The notes beneath the pieces are model-generated. The model ran no database searches, had not been told where the DNA came from, and was given only the letters and a program-made list of their open reading frames with translations. The position numbers were made by a program, and so were the translations under genes. From NCBI GenBank assembly GCA_947172415.1, contig OX359197.1, forward strand, positions 1,984,001 through 2,048,000: a stretch of DNA of 64,000 nt. Reading direction: 5' to 3'. This stretch comes from Chondrosia reniformis (taxonomy: Eukaryota; Porifera; Demospongiae; Chondrillida; Chondrillidae). Shown one piece after another: positions 11,993 through 22,678 of this stretch; positions within the stretch are counted from its first letter, which is position 1, and each line of letters begins with the position of its first letter.

Positions 11993-12766
11993 TTAGCTGG
12001 CCTACTGTCTATTAGTGAACCTAGTTATAGTACTGATATTAGAAATAGAGAAGTTAGTAGCCTTATTTCTAAGAAAAGAGGAGACACAGCTAGACTGAGA
12101 GTAGAAGAGGGTAGATGGTCTAGAATAGAGAGGAGTGAGCGTCTGTGTCAGCACTGTGAATCACAGGAAGTAGAAGACAGTAACCACTTCATTCTTAGGT
12201 GTGAAAAGATTTGTAATGAAAGAAGTAGCTTGTTTGAAGAGTTAAGAGAGAGGGTTCCTGAATTTGATAGTAAACTAGATAGTGAAAAGCTAATATTGGC
12301 ATTGACTGAGGCTTGCAGGAGTACTAAAATCGGGTTTTTAATATTAAAAATGTGGAAAAGACGAAACTACGTCGGATAATAACCCCATGGCTCCCTCCCC
12401 TGTGTATATTTCACTTATATTTTATTACTTTCTTATTACTTTTGTGTATACATGCACCTACATTTTCTACATTACCCACATCATCTCACTCTGTAAATCA
12501 CCCTTCACCCTTTATTTAACTTGAACTAAATAATGCACCACCTCCGAACTTGGTGCTTGTGTATGTGACTGTTTGGGAAGTGCGTCCTGGTAGCCTTAAG
12601 TGGCAAGGGCTTAATGCGCCCAGGCAGTCGGGCTATGTACCTGGGCGGACGGCCTGGTAGCCTTAAGTGGCGATGGTTTATACGTGTCCAGGTTTAGCCC
12701 TGTGCCCTTTAACCAGAACTGGTTGGCATTTATCTACACCTTAATGTATGTATATGCATAGGCACT

Positions 12767-12802
<36 letters not shown>
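11993..12802 (+). mobile_element. 5'-truncated LINE: C-terminal coding end, 3' UTR and (AAT)n tail, copy A
   Basis: An open frame of 128 codons (11993-12379) contains GDTARLRVEEGRW and a Cys/His cluster, LCQHCESQEVEDSNHFILRC. This matches the zinc-binding C-terminal region of non-LTR retrotransposon reverse transcriptases. It is followed by a UTR with an internally repeated segment (cctggtagccttaagtggc twice) and an AAT repeat ending near 12802. The frame is intact in both A and B2, so the insertion is fairly young. It lies in the LCMT2 intron between exons 8 and 9, on the opposite strand. Confidence 0.75.
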
Positions 12803-13072
12803 TGTATTAGTTATACAACGCGCCCTCGTGACTTGTACGTATAAAACCCATATACACCTCAGCGCCGTGGTATGAGTGATATATTCTCCATCGCTTCTTA
12901 TCGTTATTTTGGTGGGACTTTCAGGATGGCTGATCTAGCATATGGTTGGTTTTGCTTAAACACTGACGACTTCATAGAATGCTCTTGCCCTGACTACTCC
13001 AGCTGTCCTAAATGTAAGGAGAATTGTCCACACCCCAAGTAGAAACGTCTTAGTTTACCATATTTGGGAAGG

Positions 13073-13130
13073 GATATAACAGGATTTAAGAAGCCGATGC
13101 AGTATATAGCTTCTTAAATCCTGTTATATC
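13073..13130. repeat. Hairpin with 22-bp perfect arms, copy A
   Basis: Arms 13073-13094 and 13109-13130 (gatataacaggatttaagaa and complement) with a 14-base loop, conserved at 43509-43530 and 43545-43566 in B2. Probably the tip of a small inverted-repeat element; a small-RNA precursor is possible but unsupported. Confidence 0.7.
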
Positions 13131-13817
13131 ACGGTTACGAAATTTAAACACAGGCGGTTGCCCCGGCAACAGAGTATATATATATACATATAATATAGAG
13201 GTACCGGTGTTATACGTAATATATATATATACTATATTTTATGTATATCCAACACTGATGCCTCCGATACCTCTATTATATATTCTCATACTTTTCTTAA
13301 AAGTTGTAACTGTTTCGTACAACTTAAGGTGCAATTATCAGCATGTACAAATATTAATAATAAACCAACCTCATGTTTGTCAAATAAATGAAGTTTTCTA
13401 AAGTTTTCTCTCTCAATGCTACCAGCAATCTTACAATAGTAACTTAGTAGACCACAAGCATACGAGGTCTGCCAGCCCTATTATTATAGGAGTAATAAAA
13501 GACAAGGGATAAATTGTATAAATGATAAAGCAGCTCTAGTGCTTGGCTCTATCTCTTGGGTCTACATAACTTTGTGCATGCAATATTCTTATGTATTAGT
13601 TACGTATATATATATATAATTCCTTAATTTATTTTCAACATTTTTGCAATATAATTTATACAGTAGAAAAAAGGGGAAAATCTAAAGCTCTTACTGAATG
13701 TATATAGCCATTTGCAAATGCATATAAATTGTAATTGTGTATATATATGAACCTGTATTAGTATATTTGTATATAACTAGCATTGTATTAATGCAAGTAT
13801 GCATATATATATATATC

Positions 13818-14038
13818 CTGGTAGCCTTGAGTGGTAAGGGCTTAATGCACCCAGGTAGTTGGGCTATGTACCTGAGTGGACAGCCTGCATGATAGCCTTA
13901 AGTGGCGATAGTTTTTATATATATGTCCAGGTATAGCCCTGTGCCCCTTAACCAGCACTTGTTGGCATTTACCTACACATTAACCAAATGTATATGCATG
14001 GGCATATTAATGATAAGAATAATGAAAATAATAATATA
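13818..14038 (+). mobile_element. Older LINE 3' UTR fragment, copy A
   Basis: Repeats the 3' UTR of the LINE at 11993-12802 (tggtagccttgagtggtaag, then ggcatttacctacac) with more changes and a decayed AAT tail. The coding part is absent. B2 counterpart about 44256-44476. Confidence 0.65.
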
Positions 14039-14696
14039 GGACCATCACAAAATTAAGACCAAACATTTCTGCCCCAAAGATGTCCTCTTTTGCAATGTTC
14101 CACAATAGTTAAATATAACCAAAAACAACACCATTTATGTGGTCATAATTGTACATTCAAATTGGGTGGCCGTGTTTTTCAGCCATCCTACTTAGAGAGT
14201 ATCATGCTCTTTTAGAACACATTTATTTACAAATGTCTTGCTTACCTGTTTCATAAATGTTTCTGCTACTTCACCATAACTTTGACTCTCAACAGTCCAA
14301 TTAGAGCCATGCTTTGCATGAGTATCTATTCTATTTTTAGAGATTTAAGTTTGTGTGCAAATAATTGAGCAAATCTCACAATTAATTATTACAATATTAT
14401 ATTCATATCTTTTAACTATTTACTTACAATGCTTTTGTAATTTCTTCTGAGGCAAACGTCTACATAATATACATATACACAATATTAATGTTACATAGCA
14501 GCAAAATTAACACATACATGATTAATAAGTAGTGAATACAGATGCAGAAATTAACTGTAATTGTGAACCCATGTGTAATAAATTTAAAATATACTGTTGT
14601 AATGTATACTTTCTAGATCACAAAAAGAAAACAATAGGCTGGCCCTTAAAATATATAATATTATGGATTATCCATGGATATATGTATACATTTAGT

Positions 14697-16070
14697 GTGA
14701 CAAACTGATTGAGACAAGAATGTACCCTATCACCATTAATTTTCTATATGTGAACTCACTGGTAGGTGAACTGAAAGAAAGGGGAGTGGGTGTCATGTGT
14801 GGAAGGCAGAGAGTACCCGCATTGCTGTATGCAGACAGGTAATTTTGGCATAGAGTGAGGAGATGCTGAGGACATGCACACAGGGTTGAGGATTTTGAAG
14901 GAGTGGTGTGACAAGTGGTTAGTAAAGACAAATGCAAAGAAATATGGGACGTTGCATATGAGGAAGAAAGGGGCAAAGAAAACTAAGAAAATTGAGGAGG
15001 AAACAATAGGACGATTACAAGTAACTATATAGGATGTAGTCTGACAGAGCACCTGGAGTATAAAGTTATGTTGGAGGAGAGAGCTATATAAGGGTGGTGC
15101 TATATAGAGCACTGGCTCTGTGGCTGAGTAGCTGCAGAATGAGTGTGCATGGGGAAGGTCAATGTAGAGACTTTTGTTAAATTAATGGATGCACTGGTGC
15201 AGTCTGTCCTTCTGTAGGGATCCAAGGTATGGGGATGTGACAGAGAGTTAGGAGCAGTTGAACAGATGTTGTCACATAAGGGCAGTAAGATTATATATAG
15301 AATGGGAAGCCAAAAATAGGTGCATTGAATTCTGGCAGAGGGTTTTAAGGTTGGTCGAGGACAGACTAGTGAGGCAGGTAGCACTATTATAAAAGTTCTG
15401 AGAATGAAGGGCAAGGTATGATGGTTGAAGGAGTTGAAACAAAGCTTTGGAGAAGGCTGAGTGGCAAAATGTGAGAATGAAAGACTTTGGAAGGATGTCC
15501 ATGGTAGAGGTTAAGTGTATGCTAACTGACAGTGCTGTGTGAGTGGTGAAACAGGAGTTAACGGAGGAAGAAATTATAAGGTACATCCAAAGCTGTAAAT
15601 GATGAGGAGATTAATGGAATATGACTGCAAAGCTAGGTGTGTTGTAACAGGAAGGAAGAATCTATATACATACAATAGATCTTGGTAAAGTTAAGAGGGG
15701 TAACGCTGGGCTAAATGTGAAAACAGGCAGGTGGAAGAACTTACAGAGAGAAGAAAGAATATGTAAGTAATGCAATGCAGAGGAAGTTAAGCATGAAGAG
15801 CATTTCTTACTGTGCTGTAGGTCACTGCATGGTGGAGAAGAGGAAGGAGTTGATGCAAACCATGCATACATAGTGGGAGGATTCCAGGGGAAAAAGAAGT
15901 GTGTTTTAATATACTAGATAGAGCCTACAAGGAAGAGTGGGAAGAGCACTAGAGAAGATGTGGTATCAAATGCAGATTCTAAGAACATAGTGCTGATGCC
16001 ACTGACTGTATGGTTGTTTGTGGAAATGCATTGTTTTTGGCAAAGGCCCTAGTGTGCTATGCACATGCAT
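14697..16070 (+). mobile_element. Degenerate LINE reverse transcriptase, copy A
   Basis: Read in changing frames on the plus strand it gives reverse-transcriptase landmarks: YVNSLVGELKERGVGV, then VPALLYAD (the YADD box, second D lost), KEWCDKW-like text, and further on KTGRWKNLQREERICK and EEVKHEEHFLLCC. Stops and shifts interrupt every frame. It is distinct from the intact LINE end at 11993. The long minus-strand frames here (up to 118 codons, Ser/Thr/His-rich) are antisense artefacts. B2 counterpart 45135-46510. Confidence 0.7.
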
Positions 16071-16393
16071 GGTGCACCTTAATAATATATAATAAAATAA
16101 TAATATACATCCATGCATATGGATACATAAATATGGATATAGTTAAAACATATTTTTATCTACAAATAGCACCCCATATATATGATAGATATAATACAAA
16201 CCTGTAAACACATATACTCATGCATAATTAAACTATAGGTTTTGAGGCCTCAAACTAATAATTCACTAACTGGTCCATGTGAAATGTGAACGGAGTGAGG
16301 GAATGAGTCAGCTGTCCACTTTATCAACTTAGATTGGCTGCATTTAAGAATGATAATATTTTTGGGAAAACTCTATACACATATAGCAATATA

Positions 16394-16861
16394 CAGATAG
16401 TCGAACCTCGTTAAGACGAACTTTAGGGACTGACTATATCAGTTCTTCTTAACCGAAGTTCTTCTAAACAGAAATTGTAAAATAGAAAGAACCTGTCCTT
16501 GTTCTTCAAGATTGTTGATAACGATGACTTCAGTAGCATGTACTTCGCAGCCTTTGAGCGTCGTTCCTGACATCGCTCAACCTCTTTCCGTATCCGTACC
16601 TTTGTATGGAGCGATAGTGTCTACTTTGATACAATTCGTCTTGAAAATATCTTTAAAAAGGTGTAAAGTTGGTATTAAAGGCTAGGAATATATTTTATGA
16701 TGTGTTAATTGTTCCTACTAACCGAAAATTTGAAATAAATGGTTCGGTTTAAATGTAGAGTTTGATATTCACTACATACAGTAACCAACCAAAAGTTACT
16801 GAAATATTTTTATTAGGCGAAAATTCTTATTAACCGTGTTTGTCTTAACAAGGTTCGACTG
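16394..16861. mobile_element. Pogo/Tigger-type MITE, reverse orientation, copy A
   Basis: Ends gtcgaacctcgttaagacg and aacaaggttcgactg, flanked by TA. Same family as 8112-8568, inverted. LCMT2 exons 4 and 5 lie just outside it, at 16899-17052 and 16271-16337. Confidence 0.7.
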
Positions 16862-17227
16862 TATATATATACAGTACAAGTTTATATATATATTTAACCT
16901 GTCCTTGTTCAGGTAGGGTAAAACAAATTCTGTGACAATCAGGGTTGGTTGATCAGGTGCTATTCCACAATCCAGAAGTATGGGCATCAGCTCTGTGACT
17001 CTTTCAAGATTAAAACCAATTAGGTTGTAGTCGGCAGATTTTAAATAGGGTACTGCATTTATAAACATTTATGGGAGGTAATTAAAGTATATATATAACC
17101 CTGATTTTATATACGTAATATGTTTGGTTTCATATACCCTTTAGAAGAAATAATTACTGCAAGAGTGTGTAAATATACAAGTAAAAATGATGTTAGAAGT
17201 AGGAATGGCAAGTGTTCACTAGTATAT

Positions 17228-17745
17228 GTGACCGTCCATGCGAAAAGGGGCATTTTCACGTATGCAACGGAAATTGCGTTTTTGCTATATATCATTTGAA
17301 AGGGTTTCCGAAGTACTACTGAATGGTGCAATCGGAAATGTCATAGCTGTTATGGATCCCAAGTTACGACACTTTGAAACAGAACAGTTGCCTAACTCAA
17401 TATGTAAAACAGCTTTACATCCGTTTAGTTAATAAAATTATGACATCATTGATTGTGCAATCTCCAGCAAATCAAATCAAAACAATTGAACGATAATGAT
17501 ATTCACCGTTCCGTATATAGAACAAAATGGCGTATTTCCGGTAGCTTCTATTTAATAAAATCGGATTTACCGAACAAAGAAGACCGAAATAACGACGGAG
17601 ACATTGGGAAAGGTTAGTGTAATGAATATTTAATGATATTAAAAGAAAATCGCACTTTTGACCATTTTGCCACGACGTTTTTAAAACGCCCGTATTGAAC
17701 ATATTGCTACAGCGCGAATATGCCCCTTTTCGCATGAACCGTCAC
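17228..17745. mobile_element. MITE with GTGACCGTCCATGCGAAAAG ends, copy A
   Basis: About 518 bases with inverted ends gtgaccgtccatgcgaaaag and cttttcgcatgaaccgtcac. It splits an older fold-back element whose halves lie at about 17195-17227 and 17746-17820. Counterpart 47669-48186 in B2. Confidence 0.75.
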
Positions 17746-17821
17746 CTATACATCTGCAAAAAAAGTATTGAAACAAGACAGTGATTATATGATAAGGCTA
17801 ATCATACATCATATGCATATA

Positions 17822-18401
17822 CAGTGGGCTCTGATTTATCCGACATCATCTGTTCCCTCAAAACCTGTCGGATAAATCAGATGTCAGATAAAAAAGTATC
17901 TTCTATTTCCGAACCAAACCCACAGCACTTCTTCCAGCTGAGTGGAACCACTATTAGTGACATCCTTCAAGAGTTCAAGAAATGGCGCAGTGCAGAGGAC
18001 AGTATATAGCTCCACAAAGAAGATCGCAGGTCGTACGACCGATGTCGAGACTGTCTTCCTTCAGCGTGATTGTCCTGATCTCCTCCAGTGTTGCCTTCAG
18101 GTGGCTGCATTTTGTAAATGCAGATTTTCTTCTTTACAGTCACTAATACAGATGTCCGGGGACGCTTTGCAGCTGCTGGTTTCTCTGCCATAAGAAAGCC
18201 TTGCCAGATAGAAAGGGCAATACATATGGGACAACGGCCTTTCTTCACACAAGCGCTAACGTCGGATACGGATAAACGAGGTCCGGATAAACCAGGGATA
18301 ATTGCTATACAATAGTACACGATACTTTCAGATACCCACGTTTTCAGTCGAATAAAACAGTTTTCCAGATAAATTGAGGCCGGATAAACCAGAGCCCACT
18401 G
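17822..18401. mobile_element. Tigger-type MITE with CAGTGGGCTCTGATTTATCC ends, copy A
   Basis: Inverted ends cagtgggctctgatttatcc and ggataaaccagagcccactg with flanking TA. About 580 bases; short antisense frames inside are not genes. Counterpart 48263-48843. Confidence 0.8.
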
Positions 18402-18718
18402 TATATATATTTATATACTTAAATTGTCATACATCTCTATGACTTCATTTTTTGAATGAAATGTTAATGATAGCTACAGTTGTATGAATAATATTATTCG
18501 TACATACCTTCCACTTGGTGGGCAAGATAGTAATTCTTTAATAGTGATTTCATGGAATGATTACCCTCTATGATAGCAATCTTTCTAAGAACCAAATCAG
18601 GTAAATCAACCTGCATTAATTATATACATATTTATGTATCATTTATATTCGTATGCCAATAAAAATATGTGATTACCTATAAAAGCTAATCTATAAATTC
18701 AGATCAGTGTATATAAAG

Positions 18719-18915
18719 TACAGAAACAAGAAAGGATGCTACACAGTGAAGCATTAGCTGTGCATGAATCATACAAGCAAGGAACCGGTGTTGCAACAAG
18801 CATTTCTGGGATATGTTGCAACACCCTTGGTTGTATATATTCATGCATAGCTAATGCTTCACTGTGTAACATCCCTATTTGTTTCTGTACCATCCCTACA
18901 TCTTTACTATTTTTG
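18719..18915. mobile_element. Fold-back element with nested hairpin, copy A
   Basis: Outer arms carry cacagtgaagcattagctg and its near-complement; inner arms are ggtgttgcaaca and tgttgcaacacc. Counterpart 49160-49357. A related arm appears alone at about 40675-40780 in B2, with no match in A. Confidence 0.65.
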
Positions 18916-20127
18916 TAGAATTTTTTAAAATATTTCTAATTTCTGTACTTTTTTTATGGAGCACGAGCTAGGAATTAGATTTTACTGAATATTTGTTTCA
19001 CAATCTCCGACTGAAATATGATGCCATTAAAATGGCAAATTAATTGAAGCCTTGATTGATTCTTTGGCCATGAAAACCGTCATAATCAATAATAGTGTTA
19101 CCATTCTTGCTCCTACAAAAGAATACATCGTGGAAAATGTGGAGTATTTTCGCTTAAGAAGTATATAGTCTGAAAGCTTATTTCCTATTTTAATTACAGT
19201 GGGCGAAGAAGATGAAGAAGAAAATGAAAATGGGAGATTTCAAAGTTCGTTCATTTGCCAGCAGAACACGGTTGCTTGCCTTCAAGGCCAGTTTATAGCG
19301 TGGCTGTTCTATATTTAACTCTACATAAGGCCAAGTAAAATATATTATTTGTTTATATTGTCCCTATCTGTTCCTTAGCATATACCACCGCCTGGACAGT
19401 TTATATAATACCCTGACCATGAATGTACATAATTAGGTCATTCGAGAACCATACGTAAAGACGTCGTGTATTACGTTGCATTTATTAAACGTTGCGTTGC
19501 GTAACATGTGTGCATAGGTCTTATACCATTTTGTATGAACTATGAACTGGTAATCCAGGCTATTATCAACTATGAGTTTTGTGTGCTGGAGAGGAGAAAG
19601 TTCAAAAGTGTACACATTCCTTCACACCTGGACCTAAGAAATAATTGATGTGGAATCCTTATACTTGACACTTGTCTATTTGTCTTTCACCATTTTCCAC
19701 ATGCACTGTTCACTGTCTGCATTTTAAATTTATTGGTATATATATGTACCCAATTTCTACCTGTATACATACCTACCTGTATTTCTTTGCTGTAATTGAT
19801 TTGGTACATGCATTATTATGCACAAACATGTACACCGTTGTATCTGACAATCGATTTTGTACTTGATTGAAATTTGAATAAATGTATACCTATATTTTTG
19901 AGTTTCACATGACGTGCATGGACCAATAAGAAGTAAAAAATAAAATTAAAATTGGACCTCCCTCCCCTATCTCATGATTACTGTTGGACGATTATCAAGT
20001 AATGTATTTTACTAGGCCTATTTTTGTTTCGGTGATTTTCAGCCTATTTTGAAATAATTTCGCCCATATATATACAACCGATACCATCACTACATAGAGA
20101 GTACTACTGTACTCTCTGGTAACTCAC
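18916..20127. other. LCMT2 intron 2 (copy A), no recognised content
   Basis: Between exon 3 and exon 2. No coding signal, repeat end or RNA gene was recognised. The sequence matches 49358-50584 of B2 closely. Confidence 0.5.
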
Positions 20128-20284
20128 TTCTAAAAAATTTATGTCTTTCTTTGAAGAAGACTTCAAACGAAAGTAAGCAGTATCAAAACCAGCTCCAAGC
20201 GATATGATCTGTCCTTTATAGTCAGTCTCTTCCAGAAATGTCTTCAAGATATGATTCAAGGACACTAATCTTTGGTACATAACC

Positions 20285-21248
20285 CTATTTATTATATTAA
20301 AAATGAATTAGAATATATAGAAGCTGATTTTTCAGCATGTAATAATTGTTGTATACAAATTCTCATCAAGGTATACCAAGATATAGCATGTATGTGGGTG
20401 GGCAGACATATTATTATTCTACAATTAGATTGAAACTTAACAGGAAATCCATGTAAACATTCAATAGGCATTATAAAACAGGTATCAGTGACTATATAAG
20501 AGTGATGAAGAAGAGGTTCCTCCACATACACATTAACAGAATCCAACAATGTCTGTGAACAATTTTCTGAATAATTAAGATTATAGGATGTTTTGAGAAT
20601 GTTGATTGGATAAATTAAAGCAGGGGAGCAGGGGGGCAGGGAAGCCAAGCAAACAAGTATATATAAATGACTTCTTTACTACTAATATAAATGGCTTTTA
20701 AACACTATTTACATATGTTTACTGCACTTGGAGTATATAGCACTCATATAGCATGTGTCACTTTAATAAACAATTATTATTATTAATTACTTACGTAGTT
20801 AAGTGAGTGTTAACTGATGGACTTAAAAGTAATATATATAGTATATATTAAGACTAGATGAATATACGAGATTGATGATCATATCTTTCAACTGTGAGAT
20901 ATTCACAAGGGAAATTGAAAGAATTTATAGTTATATATGTGCACAAAGAGAATTAGGGAAGGAATGGGAAAAAACTGCAAATGTAGTAATCTAAGTTTCA
21001 TTCACTAAGTGATATGAGTAGGCTAGTAAATGAAGTGGAACAATCAGGGCAGGCAACATATAAATAATATATATATATATGGACAAAAAGGCAGAAGCCT
21101 AGTAGCTAAATATATATATACGGCGGATCTTAGTAGTGCTGGGTTAAGAGTAGAAATATATAGGCAGGTGGAACAACTTAAAGAGAGACCCAAGCCCTAT
21201 TCAATAGTAACCATCGCGTATACTCACCAAACGGTTTAACCTTTTCAG
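20285..21248. other. LCMT2 intron 1 (copy A part), no clear gene
   Basis: AT-rich. A stretch at about 20990-21230 on the plus strand reads in pieces like degraded LINE text (MSRLVNEVEQSGQATYK, then RWNNLKRDP in a broken frame) but is too decayed to call. Confidence 0.4.
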
Positions 21249-21469
21249 GCGAAAACTAAAAAGCGGACGTACCAAACCGAACCAGCGGAACTGCATGGGT
21301 CCATGGACCACTTCATTGGTAAATTGAAAAATACCTGCATTTTCAAAGTGGTCGATTTTCTGGGCATCCGTTACTTTTCAGTTATATTCGAGAAGAAAAC
21401 TAACTCTGATATTGCTGAAGAAGACCTACGGATTCTCGAAATAAGTGTTGCTACTAATATACGGACCTG
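21249..21469 (+). CDS. Exon-like open frame of unknown identity, cut at the copy A boundary
   Basis: After a good acceptor (aaccttttcag) the frame stays open for about 73 codons: AKTKKRTYQTEPAELHGS, then KVVDFLGIRYFSVIF and EEDLRILEISVATNIRT, then stops where copy A ends. The complete counterpart is 51714-52016 in B2. I do not recognise the family. It lies antisense in LCMT2 intron 1. Confidence 0.3.
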
Positions 21470-21477
21470 ATCAATAA

Positions 21478-21624
21478 AAGAAATTCTTTCCATCCATTCA
21501 AACAATCCCTACTCCATCCTCCCCATGTCTTGAGGTTTAGTTTTAGGACTTTGCCGAATATAAGTATTGCAATTAGCTGAGAGTAGTAACCAGGCTAATT
21601 GAGAGAGCAGATCCTTGTATTCCC
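21478..21624 (-). pseudogene. MATE exon fragment at the copy A / copy B1 junction
   Basis: About 145 bases match MATE exon 1 positions 2741-2896 (encoding roughly LSLCYYSQ to LNGWKEFLSL) but with a two-base deletion (gtaaccaggct for gtaacataggct) and substitutions, so the frame is broken. It is fused on the left to LCMT2 intron 1 of copy A and on the right to the isomerase exon region. The same fusion point is seen at the very start of the window. Confidence 0.85.
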
Positions 21625-22153
21625 AAATTCCCAGAATTCAGCAAAAGGACATCTGAATCTCATACGTGATAATAATAATTCCTGGTATATATGTGGCTAA
21701 GTTGCACCCGCCAGTGGTTTCCTAAAGCTCTAAAGTGTTTAAAGTAGGGAGTAGTCACGGTTTATGGGGGTTTCACATATAGGAAAAATGATATCAATGC
21801 AACTAATGTACAGTATGTGCAACCACAGATATCCTAACACATGATGCAATAACAAATAGTATTACACAACACACAATTAATGGAGTTCCATCAACTGTAC
21901 CCATTTTAGTAATTAGTAATCACATTCATGTACATCAATGCAACACCTTAATACATCCCTTGGCTTAATTATTCTAAAGTACTACTGATTGCTCCGAAGT
22001 GGGTTTAATAATAATTATTACTTTCTATAAACACACATACCTTTTAGCATACATTAACTGAGTGATGTATAATTACAGCCTTTTTAGGAGTTCGGTAATT
22101 CAATATAAGTAGACTGCTTCAGTTTTTACCCAGACTTCCATTCAATGATGTAG

Positions 22154-22286
22154 GGCTTTAGATGCTGGGTTATGTGGAGTTCCTTCATTTCAAGTTGAAG
22201 ATGGAATTGTAATCTTTGGTCAAGATCGACTTAATGTTGTAGAAGATCTTTTGGATGGATGGACTGATGTAACAAGCAAATTGTGA
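22154..22286 (+). CDS. Terminal exon of DsbA-family isomerase, copy B1 (probably orphaned)
   Basis: Same 133-base exon and protein as 534-666, with the acceptor and TGA stop preserved. No further exons are visible between the duplication junction (21624) and this exon, so unless an upstream exon splices across the foreign sequence this copy cannot encode a full enzyme. Confidence 0.5.
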
Positions 22287-22678
22287 TTCTCTTATAGTTT
22301 GGATATACGTATATCTCTACTGGAGATTTCTAGCTAAAATTTAACTTTTCAGTCATATGGAACCATAGTTAACTAATACGTATGTCTGAATCGTATTTAG
22401 TGAGTTTTAGTTTCTGATTGACTTGTAAACAAAGTTTGTCTCCTACTGTATGATATGCATTTATACGTACATGTAATTATGAATTTCCACTCCACACAGT
22501 AATGTCACCTAAGAATCCGAATGCATGCAGTTAGTACTTTACACTAGACAGATGACATATATGTATGTAATTTAATTAACTCTTAAGAAAGACACTTGTA
22601 TCCCTATTTAAATGTAGTGGTACTGATGAACATATGAGGGATAGGGTATGTATGTAATTATATAATTAAGAGAACAAT

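Larger units (their letters stand above)
5006..20284 (-). pseudogene. LCMT2: LCMT2/TYW4 (tRNA wybutosine enzyme), copy A: no exon 1, nonsense in exon 12
   Basis: Eighteen exons matching B2: 20284-20128, 18610-18508, 17052-16899, 16337-16271, 14459-14428, 14330-14246, 13477-13370, 11839-11652, 10589-10502, 9958-9883, 9574-9512, 9438-9331, 9069-8950, 8069-7972, 7532-7392, 7099-7044, 5661-5526, 5185-5006. The first carries the methyltransferase SAM motif SLGAGFDTAYFRL; the later ones are kelch repeats. Exon 1 (start codon) lies beyond the copy boundary at 21469 and is absent. In exon 12 (9574-9512) a CAA of B2 is TAA here (9531-9533), truncating before most of the kelch domain. Splice sites elsewhere look normal, so decay is recent. 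Its exon 11 (9958-9883) has a good acceptor (tttcag) that B2 has lost. Introns hold LINE, SINE and MITE insertions. Confidence 0.82.
1..21469. repeat. Copy A of the triplicated MATE-LCMT2 locus
   Basis: Positions 1-6946 match 21610-28470 (copy B1) almost base for base, and 4335-21469 match 33491-51934 (copy B2). All copies are in the same orientation. Left of about 10,700 the match to B2 shows many substitutions and indels; right of about 11,000 it is close to 1 difference per 100 bases by eye. The first 20 or so bases are the end of a broken MATE fragment fused to the unit, the same fusion seen whole at 21478-21624, so copy A itself seems to begin at that junction. The right edge is sharp: after 21469 copy A runs into that MATE fragment while B2 continues into LCMT2 exon 1. 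Confidence 0.9.

Noticed and set aside
14692-15871. Series of minus-strand open frames of 69-118 codons, Ser/Thr/His/Leu-rich
   Set aside because: They are antisense to a degenerate LINE reverse transcriptase readable on the plus strand, have no acceptors or family motifs, and repeat identically in B2.
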